Below are positions 1-9,190 of a DNA stretch of 64,000 nt, piece after piece; position 1 is the stretch's first letter; each line of letters opens with the position of its first letter. Below the pieces are notes generated by a model. The model was not told the origin of the DNA. It did no database searches and was given only the letters and a program-made list of their open reading frames with translations. Both the position numbers and the translations under genes were made by a program. The stretch spans positions 62,001 through 126,000 of the forward strand of contig NZ_QEQQ01000008.1 in the NCBI RefSeq assembly GCF_003097235.1. Direction: 5' to 3'. The DNA comes from Pseudomonas sp. CC120222-01a. Its GTDB lineage: Bacteria; Pseudomonadota; Gammaproteobacteria; Pseudomonadales; Pseudomonadaceae.

Positions 1-437
1 CGCTGCACCCATTCGCTGGAACGGCGCAGGTGATAGGTGACCTCCTTCAAGGCCTTGGCGGCAACCCCGGCGATGCGCTCGTCACGCGACTCGACCAGGC
101 CTTGCAGCACGGCGTAGTGCCAGGCGTCGTAGAGGAACTGCTTGGTCATGGTCACGGCGAAGTCGCCATTGGGCTGCTCGACCAGCAGCAGGTTGCGGTA
201 GGCGCGCTCGTCGCGGCGGAACGCCAGGGCATCGGCGTCGCGGCCGTCATCCAGCAGCTCGGCGGCATATTCCAGCCAGTTGCGCGCCTGGCCGACCAGG
301 TCGAGACCGACGTTCATCAGTGCCAGCTCTTCTTCAATGGCCGGCGCGTGGCCGCACCATTCGCACAGGCGCTGGCCCTGGATCAGGGCGCTGTCGCCGA
401 GCAGCAGCAAATACGGGATCAGATCGTGCTTGTGCAT
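1..437 (-). CDS. paaC: PaaC, phenylacetyl-CoA 1,2-epoxidase structural subunit (3' end outside window)
   Basis: Structural subunit of the PaaABCE multicomponent monooxygenase, which converts phenylacetyl-CoA to ring-1,2-epoxyphenylacetyl-CoA in the cytoplasm. About 145 N-terminal residues are visible, starting MHKHDLIPYLLLLGDSALI, followed by the ferritin-like helical stretch with LVGQARNWLEYAAELL and TKQFLYDAWHYAVLQ, typical of PaaC. The frame stays open to base 1, so the C-terminus and any paaD/paaE lie left of the window. It starts 8 bp after paaB stops, as expected for a paaABC(DE) operon. Identification is from family knowledge of PaaC sequence and from gene order. Confidence 0.93.
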   Translation of the reverse strand, partial: MHKHDLIPYLLLLGDSALIQGQRLCEWCGHAPAIEEELALMNVGLDLVGQARNWLEYAAELLDDGRDADALAFRRDERAYRNLLLVEQPNGDFAVTMTKQFLYDAWHYAVLQGLVESRDERIAGVAAKALKEVTYHLRRSSEWVQ

Positions 438-445
438 GGCCAACC

Positions 446-727
446 TCACATGTGCCCGACTTCGTCGGGCAGTTCGTAGAAGCTGGCGTGGCGGTAGACC
501 TTGTCGTCCGAAGGGGCGAACAGCGGGTCTTTCTCGTCGGGCGAGGAGGCGGTGATCAGTGCCGAAGGCACCACCCACAGGCTCACGCCTTCGCTGCGGC
601 GGGTGTACAGCTCGCGGGCGTTCTCGATGGCCATGGCGGCATCGGCGGCGTGCACGCTGCCGACATGCTTGTGGTTAAGGCCGTGCTTGCTGCGCACGAA
701 CACTTCGTAGAGGGTCCAGACAGACAT
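446..727 (-). CDS. paaB: PaaB, phenylacetyl-CoA epoxidase subunit
   Basis: Small subunit (93 aa) of the PaaABCE epoxidase, needed for activity and bridging PaaAC units in characterised systems. The protein begins MSVWTLYEVFVRSKHGLNHKHVGSVHA, which is diagnostic of PaaB, and ends LPDEVGHM. The ATG at 727 was chosen over longer in-frame starts because a GGAGA ribosome-binding site lies just upstream and PaaB proteins normally begin there at about 93-95 aa. It sits between paaA (25 bp upstream) and paaC (8 bp downstream) on the same strand. Confidence 0.95.
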   Translation of the reverse strand: MSVWTLYEVFVRSKHGLNHKHVGSVHAADAAMAIENARELYTRRSEGVSLWVVPSALITASSPDEKDPLFAPSDDKVYRHASFYELPDEVGHM

Positions 728-752
728 TTTCGATCTCCGCATCAATCGCCGC

Positions 753-1742
753 TCAGGCGGCGTTCTTGTTCTGTTGCTTGCGTGCATAGGCCACGGCCGC
801 TTCGCGTACCCAGGCGCCATCCTCGATGGCCTTGCGCCGAGTGGCGACGCGTTCCTGGTTGCACGGGCCGTTGCCCTTGATGACTTCGTAGAACTCGTCC
901 CACTGGATCTCGCCGAAGTCGTAGTGGCCGCGCTCGGCGTTCCACTTCAGGTGCGGATCCGGGGCGGTGCAGCCGAGCAGTTCGAGTTGGGGCACGGTCT
1001 GGTCGATGAAGCGCTGGCGCAGTTCGTCGTTGGTCTGGCGCTTGATCTTCCAGGCCATCGACTGGGCGCTGTTGGGGGAGTGTTCGTCGCTCGGGCCGAA
1101 CATCATCAGTGCCGGCCACCAGAGGCGGTTGATGGCGTCCTGGACCATGTCCTTCTGCGCCTGGGTGCCCTCGCGCATCATGGTCAGCAGCAGTTCGTAG
1201 CCCTGGCGCTGGTGGAAGCTCTCTTCCTTGCAGATGCGGATCATGGCGCGGGAGTAGGGGCCGTAGGAGGTGCGCTGCAGCACCACCTGGTTGACGATGG
1301 CGGCGCCATCGACCAGCCAGCCCACGGCGCCCATGTCGGCCCAGCTCAGGGTCGGGTAGTTGAAGATGCTCGAATACTTGGCCTTGCCGCTGTGCAGCTT
1401 GGCGATTTCCTCGTCGCGGTCGGCGCCGAGGGTTTCCATGGCGCTGTACAGGTACAGGCCGTGGCCGGCTTCGTCCTGGATCTTGGCCATCAGCTGCAGC
1501 TTGCGCTTGAGGCTGGGGGCGCGGGTGACCCAGTTGCCTTCGGGCAGCATGCCGACGATTTCCGAGTGGGCGTGCTGGGAGATCTGCCGGATCAGGGTCT
1601 GGCGGTAGGCCTCGGGCATCCAGTTCTTGGCTTCGATCTTGATTTCGGCGTCGATCTTTTCCTGGAAGTTGCGCTCTTCGGGCGACATCTCTTCCAGCGA
1701 CTTGACGCGCTTGACTCCGGTTTCCACTAGCTGTGCGTACAT
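753..1742 (-). CDS. paaA: PaaA, phenylacetyl-CoA epoxidase catalytic subunit
   Basis: Catalytic di-iron subunit of the phenylacetyl-CoA 1,2-epoxidase, 329 aa, the usual family length. The sequence runs [44 protein letters not shown] and contains the helical segments with [18 protein letters not shown] and [15 protein letters not shown], in which the Glu and His iron-ligand patterns (DEAGH, EESFH) are visible. The ATG at 1742 is preferred to the longer frame because the upstream residues do not resemble PaaA. It is the first gene of paaABC; upstream lie putative PaaX operator sequences and the paaK terminator, so paaABC probably has its own promoter. Confidence 0.96.
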   Translation of the reverse strand: MYAQLVETGVKRVKSLEEMSPEERNFQEKIDAEIKIEAKNWMPEAYRQTLIRQISQHAHSEIVGMLPEGNWVTRAPSLKRKLQLMAKIQDEAGHGLYLYSAMETLGADRDEEIAKLHSGKAKYSSIFNYPTLSWADMGAVGWLVDGAAIVNQVVLQRTSYGPYSRAMIRICKEESFHQRQGYELLLTMMREGTQAQKDMVQDAINRLWWPALMMFGPSDEHSPNSAQSMAWKIKRQTNDELRQRFIDQTVPQLELLGCTAPDPHLKWNAERGHYDFGEIQWDEFYEVIKGNGPCNQERVATRRKAIEDGAWVREAAVAYARKQQNKNAA

Positions 1743-1777
1743 GTTCCGACTCCTGCTAAGGCATGAGTCATTTGTAA

Positions 1778-1836
1778 GCGATACAAAACATAACGTCAAA
1801 CAGTTTTATGTGTATCAAATAAGGTTTATGTATCGC
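1778..1836. promoter_or_regulatory. Putative PaaX operator upstream of paaA
   Basis: The 94 bp upstream of paaA carry GCGATACA (1778-1785), TGTATC (1811-1816) and TGTATCGC (1829-1836). The GATACA to TGTATC pair spans 37 bp, nearly the same geometry as the pair upstream of paaF (8347-8384, 38 bp). Known PaaX sites in E. coli are also widely spaced short inverted repeats (TGATTC-N27-GAATCA). Assignment to PaaX is inferred from recurrence and position. Confidence 0.6.
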
Positions 1837-1864
1837 TTTGCTGTCCAAGGGGGCTGCTGCGCAG

Positions 1865-1938
1865 CCCTTTCGCGACGCAAGGCCGCTCCCACAGGAGACC
1901 GCAATCCCTTGTGGGAGCGGCCTTGTGTCGCGAAAGGG
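1865..1938. repeat. Inverted pair of P. putida-type REP elements
   Basis: The left arm, CCCTTTCGCGACGCAAGG plus CCGCTCCCACA, faces a right arm, TGTGGGAGCGGCCTTG plus TGTCGCGAAAGG, around a short loop. The core GCCGCTCCCACAGG matches the abundant repetitive extragenic palindrome of P. putida-group genomes. It lies between the paaK terminator and the paaA promoter and may also shape transcript ends. Confidence 0.85.
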
Positions 1939-1968
1939 GCGCAAAGCGCCCCCAGCAATCCAACAGGC

Positions 1969-1997
1969 AAAAAAAAGCCCCGGACGATGCCGGGGCC
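1969..1997 (-). terminator. Intrinsic terminator after paaK
   Basis: Read on the minus strand just past the paaK stop, GCCCCGGCATCGTCCGGGGC forms a GC-rich hairpin followed by eight T residues. It should end the paaFGHIJK transcript before paaABC. Confidence 0.88.
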
Positions 1998-2015
1998 GAA
2001 AAGGCAGCCGATGAC

Positions 2016-3335
2016 TCAGCTGGCCAACCGTTTGTCGAACACATGGCATGCCTTGCCCTCGGACCGCTTGAGCGTGCCGCAAGGCTGCAGCAGCACTTGG
2101 GTGCTGATACCGATATAGGTCTTGATCTGCTTGCTCAGCTCCCCGACCACCAGCTTGCGCTGCGACTCATCGAGGTGCTGGCATTCCCCACGCAACTCCA
2201 CATGCACCTCGACGCTGTCCAGGTTGCCATTACGATACAGATGAATCTCATAAAGCTCTGAAAGCTGTTTTATTTTCAGCACCTGTTCCTCGATCTGCGT
2301 CGGGAACACGTTCACCCCGCGAATGATCAGCATGTCGTCACTGCGCCCGGTGATCTTGCCAATGCGCCGCATCGGCCGTGCCGTGCCTGGCAGCAGGCGG
2401 GTGAGGTCGCGGGTGCGGTAGCGCACCATTGGCAGCGCCTCCTTGCTCAGCGAGGTGAACACCAGCTCGCCCAGTTGCCCGTCCGGCAGCACCGCGCCGG
2501 TCACCGGGTCGATGATCTCGGGGTAGAAGTGGTCTTCCCAGATGGTCGGGCCATCCTTGGTCTCGATGCACTCCATGGCCACGCCCGGGCCCATGATTTC
2601 CGACAGGCCATAGATGTCCAGGGCATCGATGCCCAGGCGCTGCTCGATGGAGCGGCGCAGCTCGTCGGTCCACGGCTCGGCGCCAAAGATGCCCAGGCGC
2701 AGTTTCAGGTCATGCGGGTCGATGCCCTGGCGCTCGATCTCGTCGGCGAGGTTGAGCATGTAGGACGGCGTGACCATGATGATGTCGGGCTGGAAGTCGC
2801 GGATCAGCTGCACCTGCTTCTCGGTCTGGCCGCCGGACATGGGGATCACCGTGCAGCCCAGGCGCTCGGCGCCGTAGTGGGCACCCAGGCCACCGGTGAA
2901 CAGGCCATAGCCGTAGGACACATGCACCTTGTCGCCCTTGCGCCCGCCTGCGGCGCGGATCGAACGGGCGACCACGTTGGCCCAGGTGTCGATGTCGTTC
3001 TGGGTGTAGCCGACCACGGTCGGCTTGCCGGTGGTGCCGCTGGAGGCGTGCAGGCGCACCACCTCTTCCTGGGGCACGGCGAACATGCCGTAGGGGTAGT
3101 TGTCGCGCAGGTCGTTCTTGCCGGTGAAGGGGAACTTCGCCAGGTCGTCGAGGGATTTCAGGTCATCCGGGTGGGCGCCGCATTCGTCGAAGCGCTTGCG
3201 GTACAGCGGCACCTTGTCATAGGCGTGCTTCAGGCTCCAGCGCAGCCGCTCCAGCTGGTGCTGGCGCAGGGCGTCGATACTGGCGGTTTCCATCGGGTCC
3301 AGCAGGGCACGATCGGCATCATGGTACATGTTCAT
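2016..3335 (-). CDS. paaK: PaaK, phenylacetate-CoA ligase
   Basis: Activates phenylacetate to phenylacetyl-CoA with ATP and CoA, the first step of the pathway. The protein has 439 aa, the family norm. The adenylate-forming signature SSGTTGKP is at about residues 98-105, and further conserved segments include YGLSEIMGPGV and the C-terminal GKITGRSDDMLIIRGVNVFPTQIE. Start MNMYHDADRALLDPMETAS; an alternative ATG two codons in is possible. It is the last gene of the minus-strand paaF-K run, 114 bp after paaJ, with a strong terminator behind it. A Crc/Hfq-like AAGAACAA lies 14 nt upstream of the start. Confidence 0.96.
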   Translation of the reverse strand: MNMYHDADRALLDPMETASIDALRQHQLERLRWSLKHAYDKVPLYRKRFDECGAHPDDLKSLDDLAKFPFTGKNDLRDNYPYGMFAVPQEEVVRLHASSGTTGKPTVVGYTQNDIDTWANVVARSIRAAGGRKGDKVHVSYGYGLFTGGLGAHYGAERLGCTVIPMSGGQTEKQVQLIRDFQPDIIMVTPSYMLNLADEIERQGIDPHDLKLRLGIFGAEPWTDELRRSIEQRLGIDALDIYGLSEIMGPGVAMECIETKDGPTIWEDHFYPEIIDPVTGAVLPDGQLGELVFTSLSKEALPMVRYRTRDLTRLLPGTARPMRRIGKITGRSDDMLIIRGVNVFPTQIEEQVLKIKQLSELYEIHLYRNGNLDSVEVHVELRGECQHLDESQRKLVVGELSKQIKTYIGISTQVLLQPCGTLKRSEGKACHVFDKRLAS

Positions 3336-3348
3336 GGCTTCACTCGAA

Positions 3349-3356
3349 TTGTTCTT
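3349..3356 (-). promoter_or_regulatory. Candidate Crc/Hfq (CA) motif in the paaK leader
   Basis: On the minus strand the leader reads AAGAACAA, matching AANAANAA, 14 nt before the paaK start codon. In Pseudomonas, Hfq with Crc binds such A-rich motifs near start codons to block translation under catabolite repression. Known motif, inferred use. Confidence 0.45.
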
Positions 3357-3449
3357 GTACGTCGGCTGCTTGCCAGGGCAAGCGGCTTATCGTGAGTGTC
3401 ATGGACGCAGCATATACGGGCGGCGTCGCGTTCGGTAACAAGCCTTTGG

Positions 3450-4670
3450 TCAGAGACGCTCGATGACCATGGCAATGCCTTGGCCTACGCCGATGCACAT
3501 GGTGCACAAGGCATAGCGACCGTCGGTTTGTTCAAGCTGGTGCAGGGCCGTGGTGACCAGCCGCGCACCGCTCATGCCCAGCGGGTGGCCCAGGGCAATG
3601 GCGCCGCCATTGGGGTTGACCCGCGGGTCGTCGTCGGCCAGGCCAAGTTCGCGCAGCACGGCCAGGCCCTGGGCGGCGAAGGCTTCGTTGAGCTCGATGA
3701 CGTCCATGTCGGCCAGCGCCAGGCCGGCCAGCTCCAGCACCTTGCGGGTGGCCGGTACCGGGCCGATGCCCATGATGCGTGGCTCGACACCGGCAACGGC
3801 CATGCCGACGATACGCCCGCGGGCCTTGAGGCCGTGGCGCTGGGCAGCCGTGCTGCTGGCCAGCAGCAGGGCACAGGCGCCGTCGTTGACGCCGGAAGCG
3901 TTGCCAGCCGTGACGCTGCCGCCCTGGCGGAACGGCGTGCCCAGCTTCGCCAGCTGTTCCAGGGTGGTTTCGGCACGCGGGTGCTCGTCCTGCTCGACCC
4001 GGATGGCCGGGCCTTTGCGCTGGGCGATCTCGACCGGGACGATTTCCTGCGCCAGGCGGCCACTGGCCTGGGCGGCGGCCGCCTTGTGCTGGCTGCGCAG
4101 GGCAAAGGCGTCCTGGTCGGCACGGGAAATGCCAAACTGCTCGGCGACGTTCTCTGCGGTTTCCGGCATCGAGTCGATGCCGTATTCGGCCTTCATCAGT
4201 TTATTCACGAAACGCCAGCCGATGGTGGTGTCGAACAGCTCGGCGCTGCGGCCGAACGCTTGCTCCGACTTGCCCATGACGAACGGCGCGCGCGACATCG
4301 ACTCGACGCCACCGGCCAGCATCAACCCGGCCTCGCCACAGCGCAGGGCGCGGGCGGCATTGCCGATGGCGTCCAGGCCCGAGCCGCACAGGCGGTTGAT
4401 GGTGGTGCCCGGCACGCCGATCGGCAGCCCGGCCAGCAGGCCGGCCATGCGCGCAACGTTGCGGTTGTCTTCACCGGCCTGGTTGGCGCAGCCGAGGATC
4501 ACATCGTCGATGGCCTGCCAGTCCAGTTCCGGGTGACGCTCGATCAGCGCCATGATCGGCACGGCGGCCAGGTCGTCGGCGCGCACGCTGCTCAATGCGC
4601 CGCCGTAACGGCCGATGGGGGTGCGCACGGCATCGATGATCAGGGCATCGAGGGGCTTGGCTTCAATCAT
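3450..4670 (-). CDS. paaJ: 3-oxoadipyl-CoA / 3-oxo-5,6-dehydrosuberyl-CoA thiolase (PaaJ/PcaF type)
   Basis: Thiolase that cleaves 3-oxoadipyl-CoA to succinyl-CoA and acetyl-CoA and, in the paa pathway, also 3-oxo-5,6-didehydrosuberyl-CoA. The protein has 406 aa. The nucleophile Cys95 is in [19 protein letters not shown]-terminal motifs are [20 protein letters not shown] and [15 protein letters not shown], carrying the catalytic His and second Cys. The PcaF-like length and sequence fit the 3-oxoadipyl-CoA thiolase family; in P. putida this paralogue is sometimes named pcaF-II. Its start overlaps the end of paaI by 8 bp, suggesting translational coupling. Confidence 0.93.
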   Translation of the reverse strand: MIEAKPLDALIIDAVRTPIGRYGGALSSVRADDLAAVPIMALIERHPELDWQAIDDVILGCANQAGEDNRNVARMAGLLAGLPIGVPGTTINRLCGSGLDAIGNAARALRCGEAGLMLAGGVESMSRAPFVMGKSEQAFGRSAELFDTTIGWRFVNKLMKAEYGIDSMPETAENVAEQFGISRADQDAFALRSQHKAAAAQASGRLAQEIVPVEIAQRKGPAIRVEQDEHPRAETTLEQLAKLGTPFRQGGSVTAGNASGVNDGACALLLASSTAAQRHGLKARGRIVGMAVAGVEPRIMGIGPVPATRKVLELAGLALADMDVIELNEAFAAQGLAVLRELGLADDDPRVNPNGGAIALGHPLGMSGARLVTTALHQLEQTDGRYALCTMCIGVGQGIAMVIERL

Positions 4671-5118
4671 CTGGGGTCTCCTGCGCGAGCACGGTGCCGC
4701 GCACTTGGTAGGATTTGCCGCGGAACAGGGCGATCAGCTCGCCGCGCTGGTTTTCGATGCGTACGTCGTACACGCCGGTGCGGCCTTTACGGCTGAGCTC
4801 GATGGCCGAAGCAACCAACAGGTCGCCCGGTAGCGCTGCGGCGATGTAGTCGATGCTGCAGCCCTGGGCGAACGTGGCCTTGTCCTGGCTGTTGCAGGCA
4901 AAGGCGAAGGCCGAGTCGGCCAGGGCGAACAGGAAGCCGCCGTGGCAGGTGCCATGGCCCTGCAGCATGTCGGCGCGCACCTTCATGTTCAGTCGCGCCC
5001 GGCCGGGGCCTACGTCGAGCAAGGTGATGCCCAGGCCTTGTGTGGCCTGGTCGCGGGAATACAGGGCGTCGGCGCAGGCTTGGGCCAGCTCAGTGGGATT
5101 ACGTTGCAGGTCAGCCAT
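4663..5118 (-). CDS. paaI: PaaI, hydroxyphenylacetyl-CoA thioesterase
   Basis: Hotdog-fold thioesterase (151 aa) thought to rescue CoA from dead-end acyl-CoA intermediates of the pathway. Visible features are GHGTCHGGFLFALADSAFAFACNS, containing the Gly-rich loop and catalytic region of the PaaI subfamily, and CSIDYIAAALPGDLL. The start MADLQRNPTELAQACADALY at 5118 is chosen because upstream in-frame codons lie inside paaH in another frame, PaaI proteins are about 140-150 aa, and GAGCGAG lies before the ATG. It overlaps paaH by 8 bp and paaJ by 8 bp. Confidence 0.94.
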   Translation of the reverse strand: MADLQRNPTELAQACADALYSRDQATQGLGITLLDVGPGRARLNMKVRADMLQGHGTCHGGFLFALADSAFAFACNSQDKATFAQGCSIDYIAAALPGDLLVASAIELSRKGRTGVYDVRIENQRGELIALFRGKSYQVRGTVLAQETPDD

Positions 5119-6628
5119 GCAGGCTCGCTCCTTGTTCGGCGCTGCGGCGCAGCAGCAGGGAAGGCCGGTAGCGGCTTTCGCCGTAGCTGGCCTGCAGGTT
5201 TTCCAGTACGTGCAGGGTGTAACCGACGCCAAGCTGCTCGGCCCAGGCCAACGGGCCACGGGGGTAATTGACCCCGGCACACATGGCCAGGTCGATGTCT
5301 GCAGCGCTGCCGACGCCTTGCAGCACTGCATCGGCCGCTTCGTTGGCGAGCATGGCCACGGTGCGCAGCACCACCAGGCCAGGCAGGTCGGCGATGCCGG
5401 TCACTTTCAGGCCGGCACGCTGCAGCAGGGCCACCGCCTGGTCTCGTGCCTCGACCGTGGTGTCGGCCGACCAGCTGATGGCAATGCGTGTGGCGGCCTG
5501 GTAGTCCAGCGCGAGGTCGACCAGCACCAGGTTTCGCAAGCCCTCTTCACGGGCACGCTGGCTGGCCAGGCGGCCGTCGGACAGGGCCAGGGTGGCATCA
5601 CCGACACGCAGCAGGCCGTTGCCGGCCCGCTCGGTGATGGCCAGGCCGCTGTCACGCAAGCGCGCAACCAGCGGCTGCAGGGCGCCGAGGTTGCCCTCGA
5701 CCACACAGCATTCGACGCTGGCCTGGCTGTGCAACTGCGCAGCCGGCGGGCGTTCGGCGCCGTCGGCGTAGCTATAGAAACCTTGGCCACTCTTGCGGCC
5801 CAGGCGCCCGGCATCCACCAGCTCTTTCTGCACCAGCGAGGGCTGAAAGCGGAAGTCGCCATAAAAGGCCTCGAATACCGAGCAGGTAACGGCGTAGTTG
5901 ACGTCGTGGCCGATCAGGTCGGTCAGTTCGAACGCGCCCATGCGAAAGCCGCCAGCATCACGCAGCAGGGCATCCAGCGTCGCGCAGTCGGCGGCGCCTT
6001 CCTGCAGCAGCCGCAGGCTCTCGGCATAGAACGGTCGGGCCACGCGGTTGACGATGAAACCCGGGGTGGCGCGCGTGTGCACTGGCTTCTTGCCCCAGGC
6101 CTTGGCGGTGTCATAGAGCGTGCTGGCGATAGCAGGTGCGGTTGCCAGGCCGGACACGATCTCCACCAACGCCATCAGCGGCGCCGGATTGAAAAAGTGC
6201 AGGCCCACCACCTGTTGCGGGCGCTGCAAACCGGCTGCAAGGCTGGTGATCGACAGCGACGAGGTATTGCTGGCGAGGATACAGTCCTCGGCGCACAGGC
6301 CCTCCAGTTGCTGCAGCAACTGCTGTTTGACCTGCAGGTTCTCGACGATGGCCTCGATCACCAGGCGGGCGTCGGCCAGGGTTTCGATCGCCTCGACCGG
6401 CTGCAGGCGTGCGCTGATGGCTTCCCGTGCTTCTGGCTGCAATTTGCCTTTTTCCACCAGGCGCCCGAGCTGGCGATCGATACCGGCGACTGCCTGGGCC
6501 GCAGCACCGGGACGGTTGTCATAGAGCTTTACCGGGTGGCCGGCCTGGGCCGCGACCTGGGCAATACCAGCCCCCATGGCGCCTGCGCCGATAACCGCCA
6601 CCAGGGCGTTGCTGTTCAGTGCGCTCAT
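5111..6628 (-). CDS. paaH: PaaH, 3-hydroxyadipyl-CoA dehydrogenase
   Basis: NAD-dependent 3-hydroxyacyl-CoA dehydrogenase that oxidises 3-hydroxyadipyl-CoA to 3-oxoadipyl-CoA late in the phenylacetate pathway. The protein has 505 aa, the long PaaH form. The N-terminal Rossmann motif GAGAMG is at residues 14-19, then ASNTSSLSI, GLHFFNPAPLM and RATPGFIVNRVARPFY of the NAD-binding domain. The C-terminal half carries a second 3-hydroxyacyl-CoA dehydrogenase helical domain ending in YRPSLLLRRSAEQG. It lies 2 bp after paaG and overlaps paaI by 8 bp. Confidence 0.95.
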   Translation of the reverse strand: MSALNSNALVAVIGAGAMGAGIAQVAAQAGHPVKLYDNRPGAAAQAVAGIDRQLGRLVEKGKLQPEAREAISARLQPVEAIETLADARLVIEAIVENLQVKQQLLQQLEGLCAEDCILASNTSSLSITSLAAGLQRPQQVVGLHFFNPAPLMALVEIVSGLATAPAIASTLYDTAKAWGKKPVHTRATPGFIVNRVARPFYAESLRLLQEGAADCATLDALLRDAGGFRMGAFELTDLIGHDVNYAVTCSVFEAFYGDFRFQPSLVQKELVDAGRLGRKSGQGFYSYADGAERPPAAQLHSQASVECCVVEGNLGALQPLVARLRDSGLAITERAGNGLLRVGDATLALSDGRLASQRAREEGLRNLVLVDLALDYQAATRIAISWSADTTVEARDQAVALLQRAGLKVTGIADLPGLVVLRTVAMLANEAADAVLQGVGSAADIDLAMCAGVNYPRGPLAWAEQLGVGYTLHVLENLQASYGESRYRPSLLLRRSAEQGASLHG

Positions 6629-6630
6629 GG

Positions 6631-7422
6631 TCAGCGGCCCTTGAATGCAGGCGTGCGCTTGTTCATGAAGGCGCTCACGCCTTCGCGGTAATCCTCGCTG
6701 CGCCCGGCCAGCCGTTGCAGGTCGCGCTCAAGCTCCAGCTGCTGGTCGAAACCATTGTCGAAGCTGGCGTTGAGGCTGCGTTTGATCAGGGCCAGGCCGT
6801 AAGTCGGCTGGCTGGCCAGGTGGCGGGCGAGGGCAAGGGCCTCGTCGCGCAGCTCGGCATCGTCGACCACGCGGTGGATCAAGCCCCAGCGCTCAGCCTG
6901 CTCCGCGCACAGCCGCTCGCCGAGCATGGCCAGTGCCTTGGCCCGCGCCATGCCGACAAGGCGTGGCAGCAGCCAGGTACCGCCGGAATCCGGCACCAGG
7001 CCGATCTTGCAGAAGGCCTGGATGAAGCTGGCCGAACGGGCGGCCAACACCAGGTCGCAGGCCAGCGGGATATTGGCACCGGCACCGGCAGCCACGCCAT
7101 TGACGGCGCAGATGACCGGCAGCGGCAAGTCGCGCAGGGTGCGCACCAGCGGGTTGTAGAATTTGTCGATGGACTCGCCCAGGTCGGGCATAGCCGCACC
7201 TGGCGCGACGTTGCGGTCGGACAGGTCCTGGCCGGCGCAGAAGCCACGGCCTTCACCGGTCAGCAGCAGCACCCGGGCCTCGCTGCTCTGGCGCACCTGC
7301 TTGAGGGCTTCACGCACTTCCAGGTGCATCTGCGTGTTGAAGCTGTTCAGCTGCTCGGGGCGGTTCAGCGCAAGGAAGGCCACGCCGTCCTCGATGGAAA
7401 ACACAATGTGCTCGAAAGTCAT
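6631..7422 (-). CDS. paaG: PaaG, 1,2-epoxyphenylacetyl-CoA isomerase
   Basis: Crotonase-fold enzyme (263 aa) that isomerises ring-1,2-epoxyphenylacetyl-CoA to the seven-membered oxepin-CoA. Evidence: MTFEHIVFSIEDGVAFLALNRPEQLNSFN, the oxyanion-hole region GRGFCAGQDLSDRNV at about 59-71, NGVAAGAGANIPLACDLVLAA, and FCKIGLVPDSGG with Asp145 at the position of the PaaG catalytic acid (Glu in ordinary enoyl-CoA hydratases). The C-terminus YREGVSAFMNKRTPAFKGR is typical. It is second in the paaFGHIJK run, 38 bp after paaF. Confidence 0.94.
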   Translation of the reverse strand: MTFEHIVFSIEDGVAFLALNRPEQLNSFNTQMHLEVREALKQVRQSSEARVLLLTGEGRGFCAGQDLSDRNVAPGAAMPDLGESIDKFYNPLVRTLRDLPLPVICAVNGVAAGAGANIPLACDLVLAARSASFIQAFCKIGLVPDSGGTWLLPRLVGMARAKALAMLGERLCAEQAERWGLIHRVVDDAELRDEALALARHLASQPTYGLALIKRSLNASFDNGFDQQLELERDLQRLAGRSEDYREGVSAFMNKRTPAFKGR

Positions 7423-7460
7423 GACGGACTCGCTCGATCAGTCGATGGGAAGTGGGCGGC

Positions 7461-8234
<774 letters not shown>

Positions 8235-8344
8235 GTCGGGGTCCTCAGGCTGCTCGCACGGCACTTCGGGAGGCCGGCATTTATTGGAATTGTCTGCAGG
8301 GGCGGCAGGGGAGCCCGCCCAGGTGCAATCAGTATAAGCATCAT

Positions 8345-8384
8345 GCGATACACCAATGCAATAGCAATTGTGTTTTTGTGTATC
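8345..8384. promoter_or_regulatory. Putative PaaX operator in the paaF-paaY intergenic region (wide repeat)
   Basis: GATACAC (8347-8353) and GTGTATC (8378-8384) form a 7-bp perfect inverted repeat spanning 38 bp, matching the layout upstream of paaA. It sits about 110 bp upstream of paaF and 130 bp upstream of paaY, where it could control paaF-K. Regulator assignment is inferred from paaX being adjacent. Confidence 0.6.
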
Positions 8385-8468
8385 TCGTTTTATGTTGGCG
8401 CCTATGGAGATATTGCTTGGAACCAGATTGCATGCGGCTTCTGCTCGGTTCTGCGGCGCATCAGGTTG

Positions 8469-8488
8469 TGATACATAAAAATGTATCA
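8469..8488. promoter_or_regulatory. Putative PaaX operator before paaY (compact palindrome)
   Basis: TGATACATAAAAATGTATCA has perfect 8-bp arms around AAAA and ends 25 bp before the paaY start codon. The half-site is the same TGATACA as in the wider repeats, but the spacing is compact. It is suited to autoregulation of paaY-paaX. This is an inference from motif recurrence. Confidence 0.6.
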
Positions 8489-8513
8489 ACATTGAAATTA
8501 GTGGAGAAAACAC

Positions 8514-9113
8514 ATGCCTTGCTATCGACTCGACGGCCTGACCCCGGTGGTCGACCCCACTGCTTATGTGCACCCGAGTGCCGTGCTGATCGGTGACGTC
8601 ATCGTCGGCCCGCGCTGCTATGTAGGCCCGCTGGCCTCATTGCGCGGTGACTTCGGGCGCATCGTCCTGGAAGAAGGCGCGAACCTGCAGGACACCTGCG
8701 TCATGCATGGCTTCCCGGGCGGTGACACGGTCATCGAGCGCAATGGCCATGTCGGCCACGGCGCCGTGCTGCATGGCTGCCGCGTAGGTGAAGACGCCCT
8801 GGTCGGCATGAATGCCGTGGTCATGGACGGCGCTCACATAGCGCCACGCTGCATCGTCGGCGCCACGGCGTTTGTCAAAGCAGGCTTCGCGTGCCCCGAA
8901 CAGAGCCTGGTGATGGGGGCGCCAGCCCAGGTCAAGCGCCCGCTGACCGAGCAGGAACTGAGCTGGAAACAGCGCGGCACCGCGGAGTACCAGCACCTGA
9001 CCCAGCGCTGCATGGCGACGATGGTGGAATGCCCACCGCTGACCGCCGCCGAAGCACAGCGACCGCGCATGGGTGACGGAGGCTTGCGGCCCAAAGGCGA
9101 GGCGGGCGCATGA
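8514..9113 (+). CDS. paaY: PaaY, hexapeptide-repeat thioesterase of phenylacetate catabolism
   Basis: Left-handed beta-helix (gamma-carbonic-anhydrase-like) protein of 199 aa. Characterised PaaY is a thioesterase that hydrolyses toxic ring-epoxide and cycloheptatriene CoA by-products. The start MPCYRLDGLTPVVDPTAYVHPSAVLIGDVIVGPRCYVGP and hexapeptide turns at about residues 15-125 are clear, with His residues in TCVMHGFPGGDTVIERNGHVGHGAVLHGC placed as metal ligands. A GGAG ribosome-binding site precedes the ATG. It is divergent from paaF and 77 bp ahead of paaX, the order found in E. coli and P. putida in the form paaX/paaY. Confidence 0.93.
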   Translation: MPCYRLDGLTPVVDPTAYVHPSAVLIGDVIVGPRCYVGPLASLRGDFGRIVLEEGANLQDTCVMHGFPGGDTVIERNGHVGHGAVLHGCRVGEDALVGMNAVVMDGAHIAPRCIVGATAFVKAGFACPEQSLVMGAPAQVKRPLTEQELSWKQRGTAEYQHLTQRCMATMVECPPLTAAEAQRPRMGDGGLRPKGEAGA

Positions 9114-9190
9114 ACCTGCCGGCGTCGCGCCATGGTCAGGCGACCCGTCGCACAGGTATAGTCGGTGCTTTCAATGCGCGCAGTTCGTCC

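Noticed and set aside
774..1730. Long open frame antisense to paaA
   Set aside because: It is a GC-rich shadow frame on the strand opposite a clearly recognised PaaA; composition is Val/Ala/Gly/His-rich with no family features.
1826..2044. Small ORFs over the REP pair
   Set aside because: They translate the REP hairpin and the terminator and have no ribosome-binding site.
3396..4796. 466-codon frame antisense to the thiolase gene
   Set aside because: Opposite-strand shadow of paaJ; the coding sense is fixed by thiolase motifs on the minus strand.
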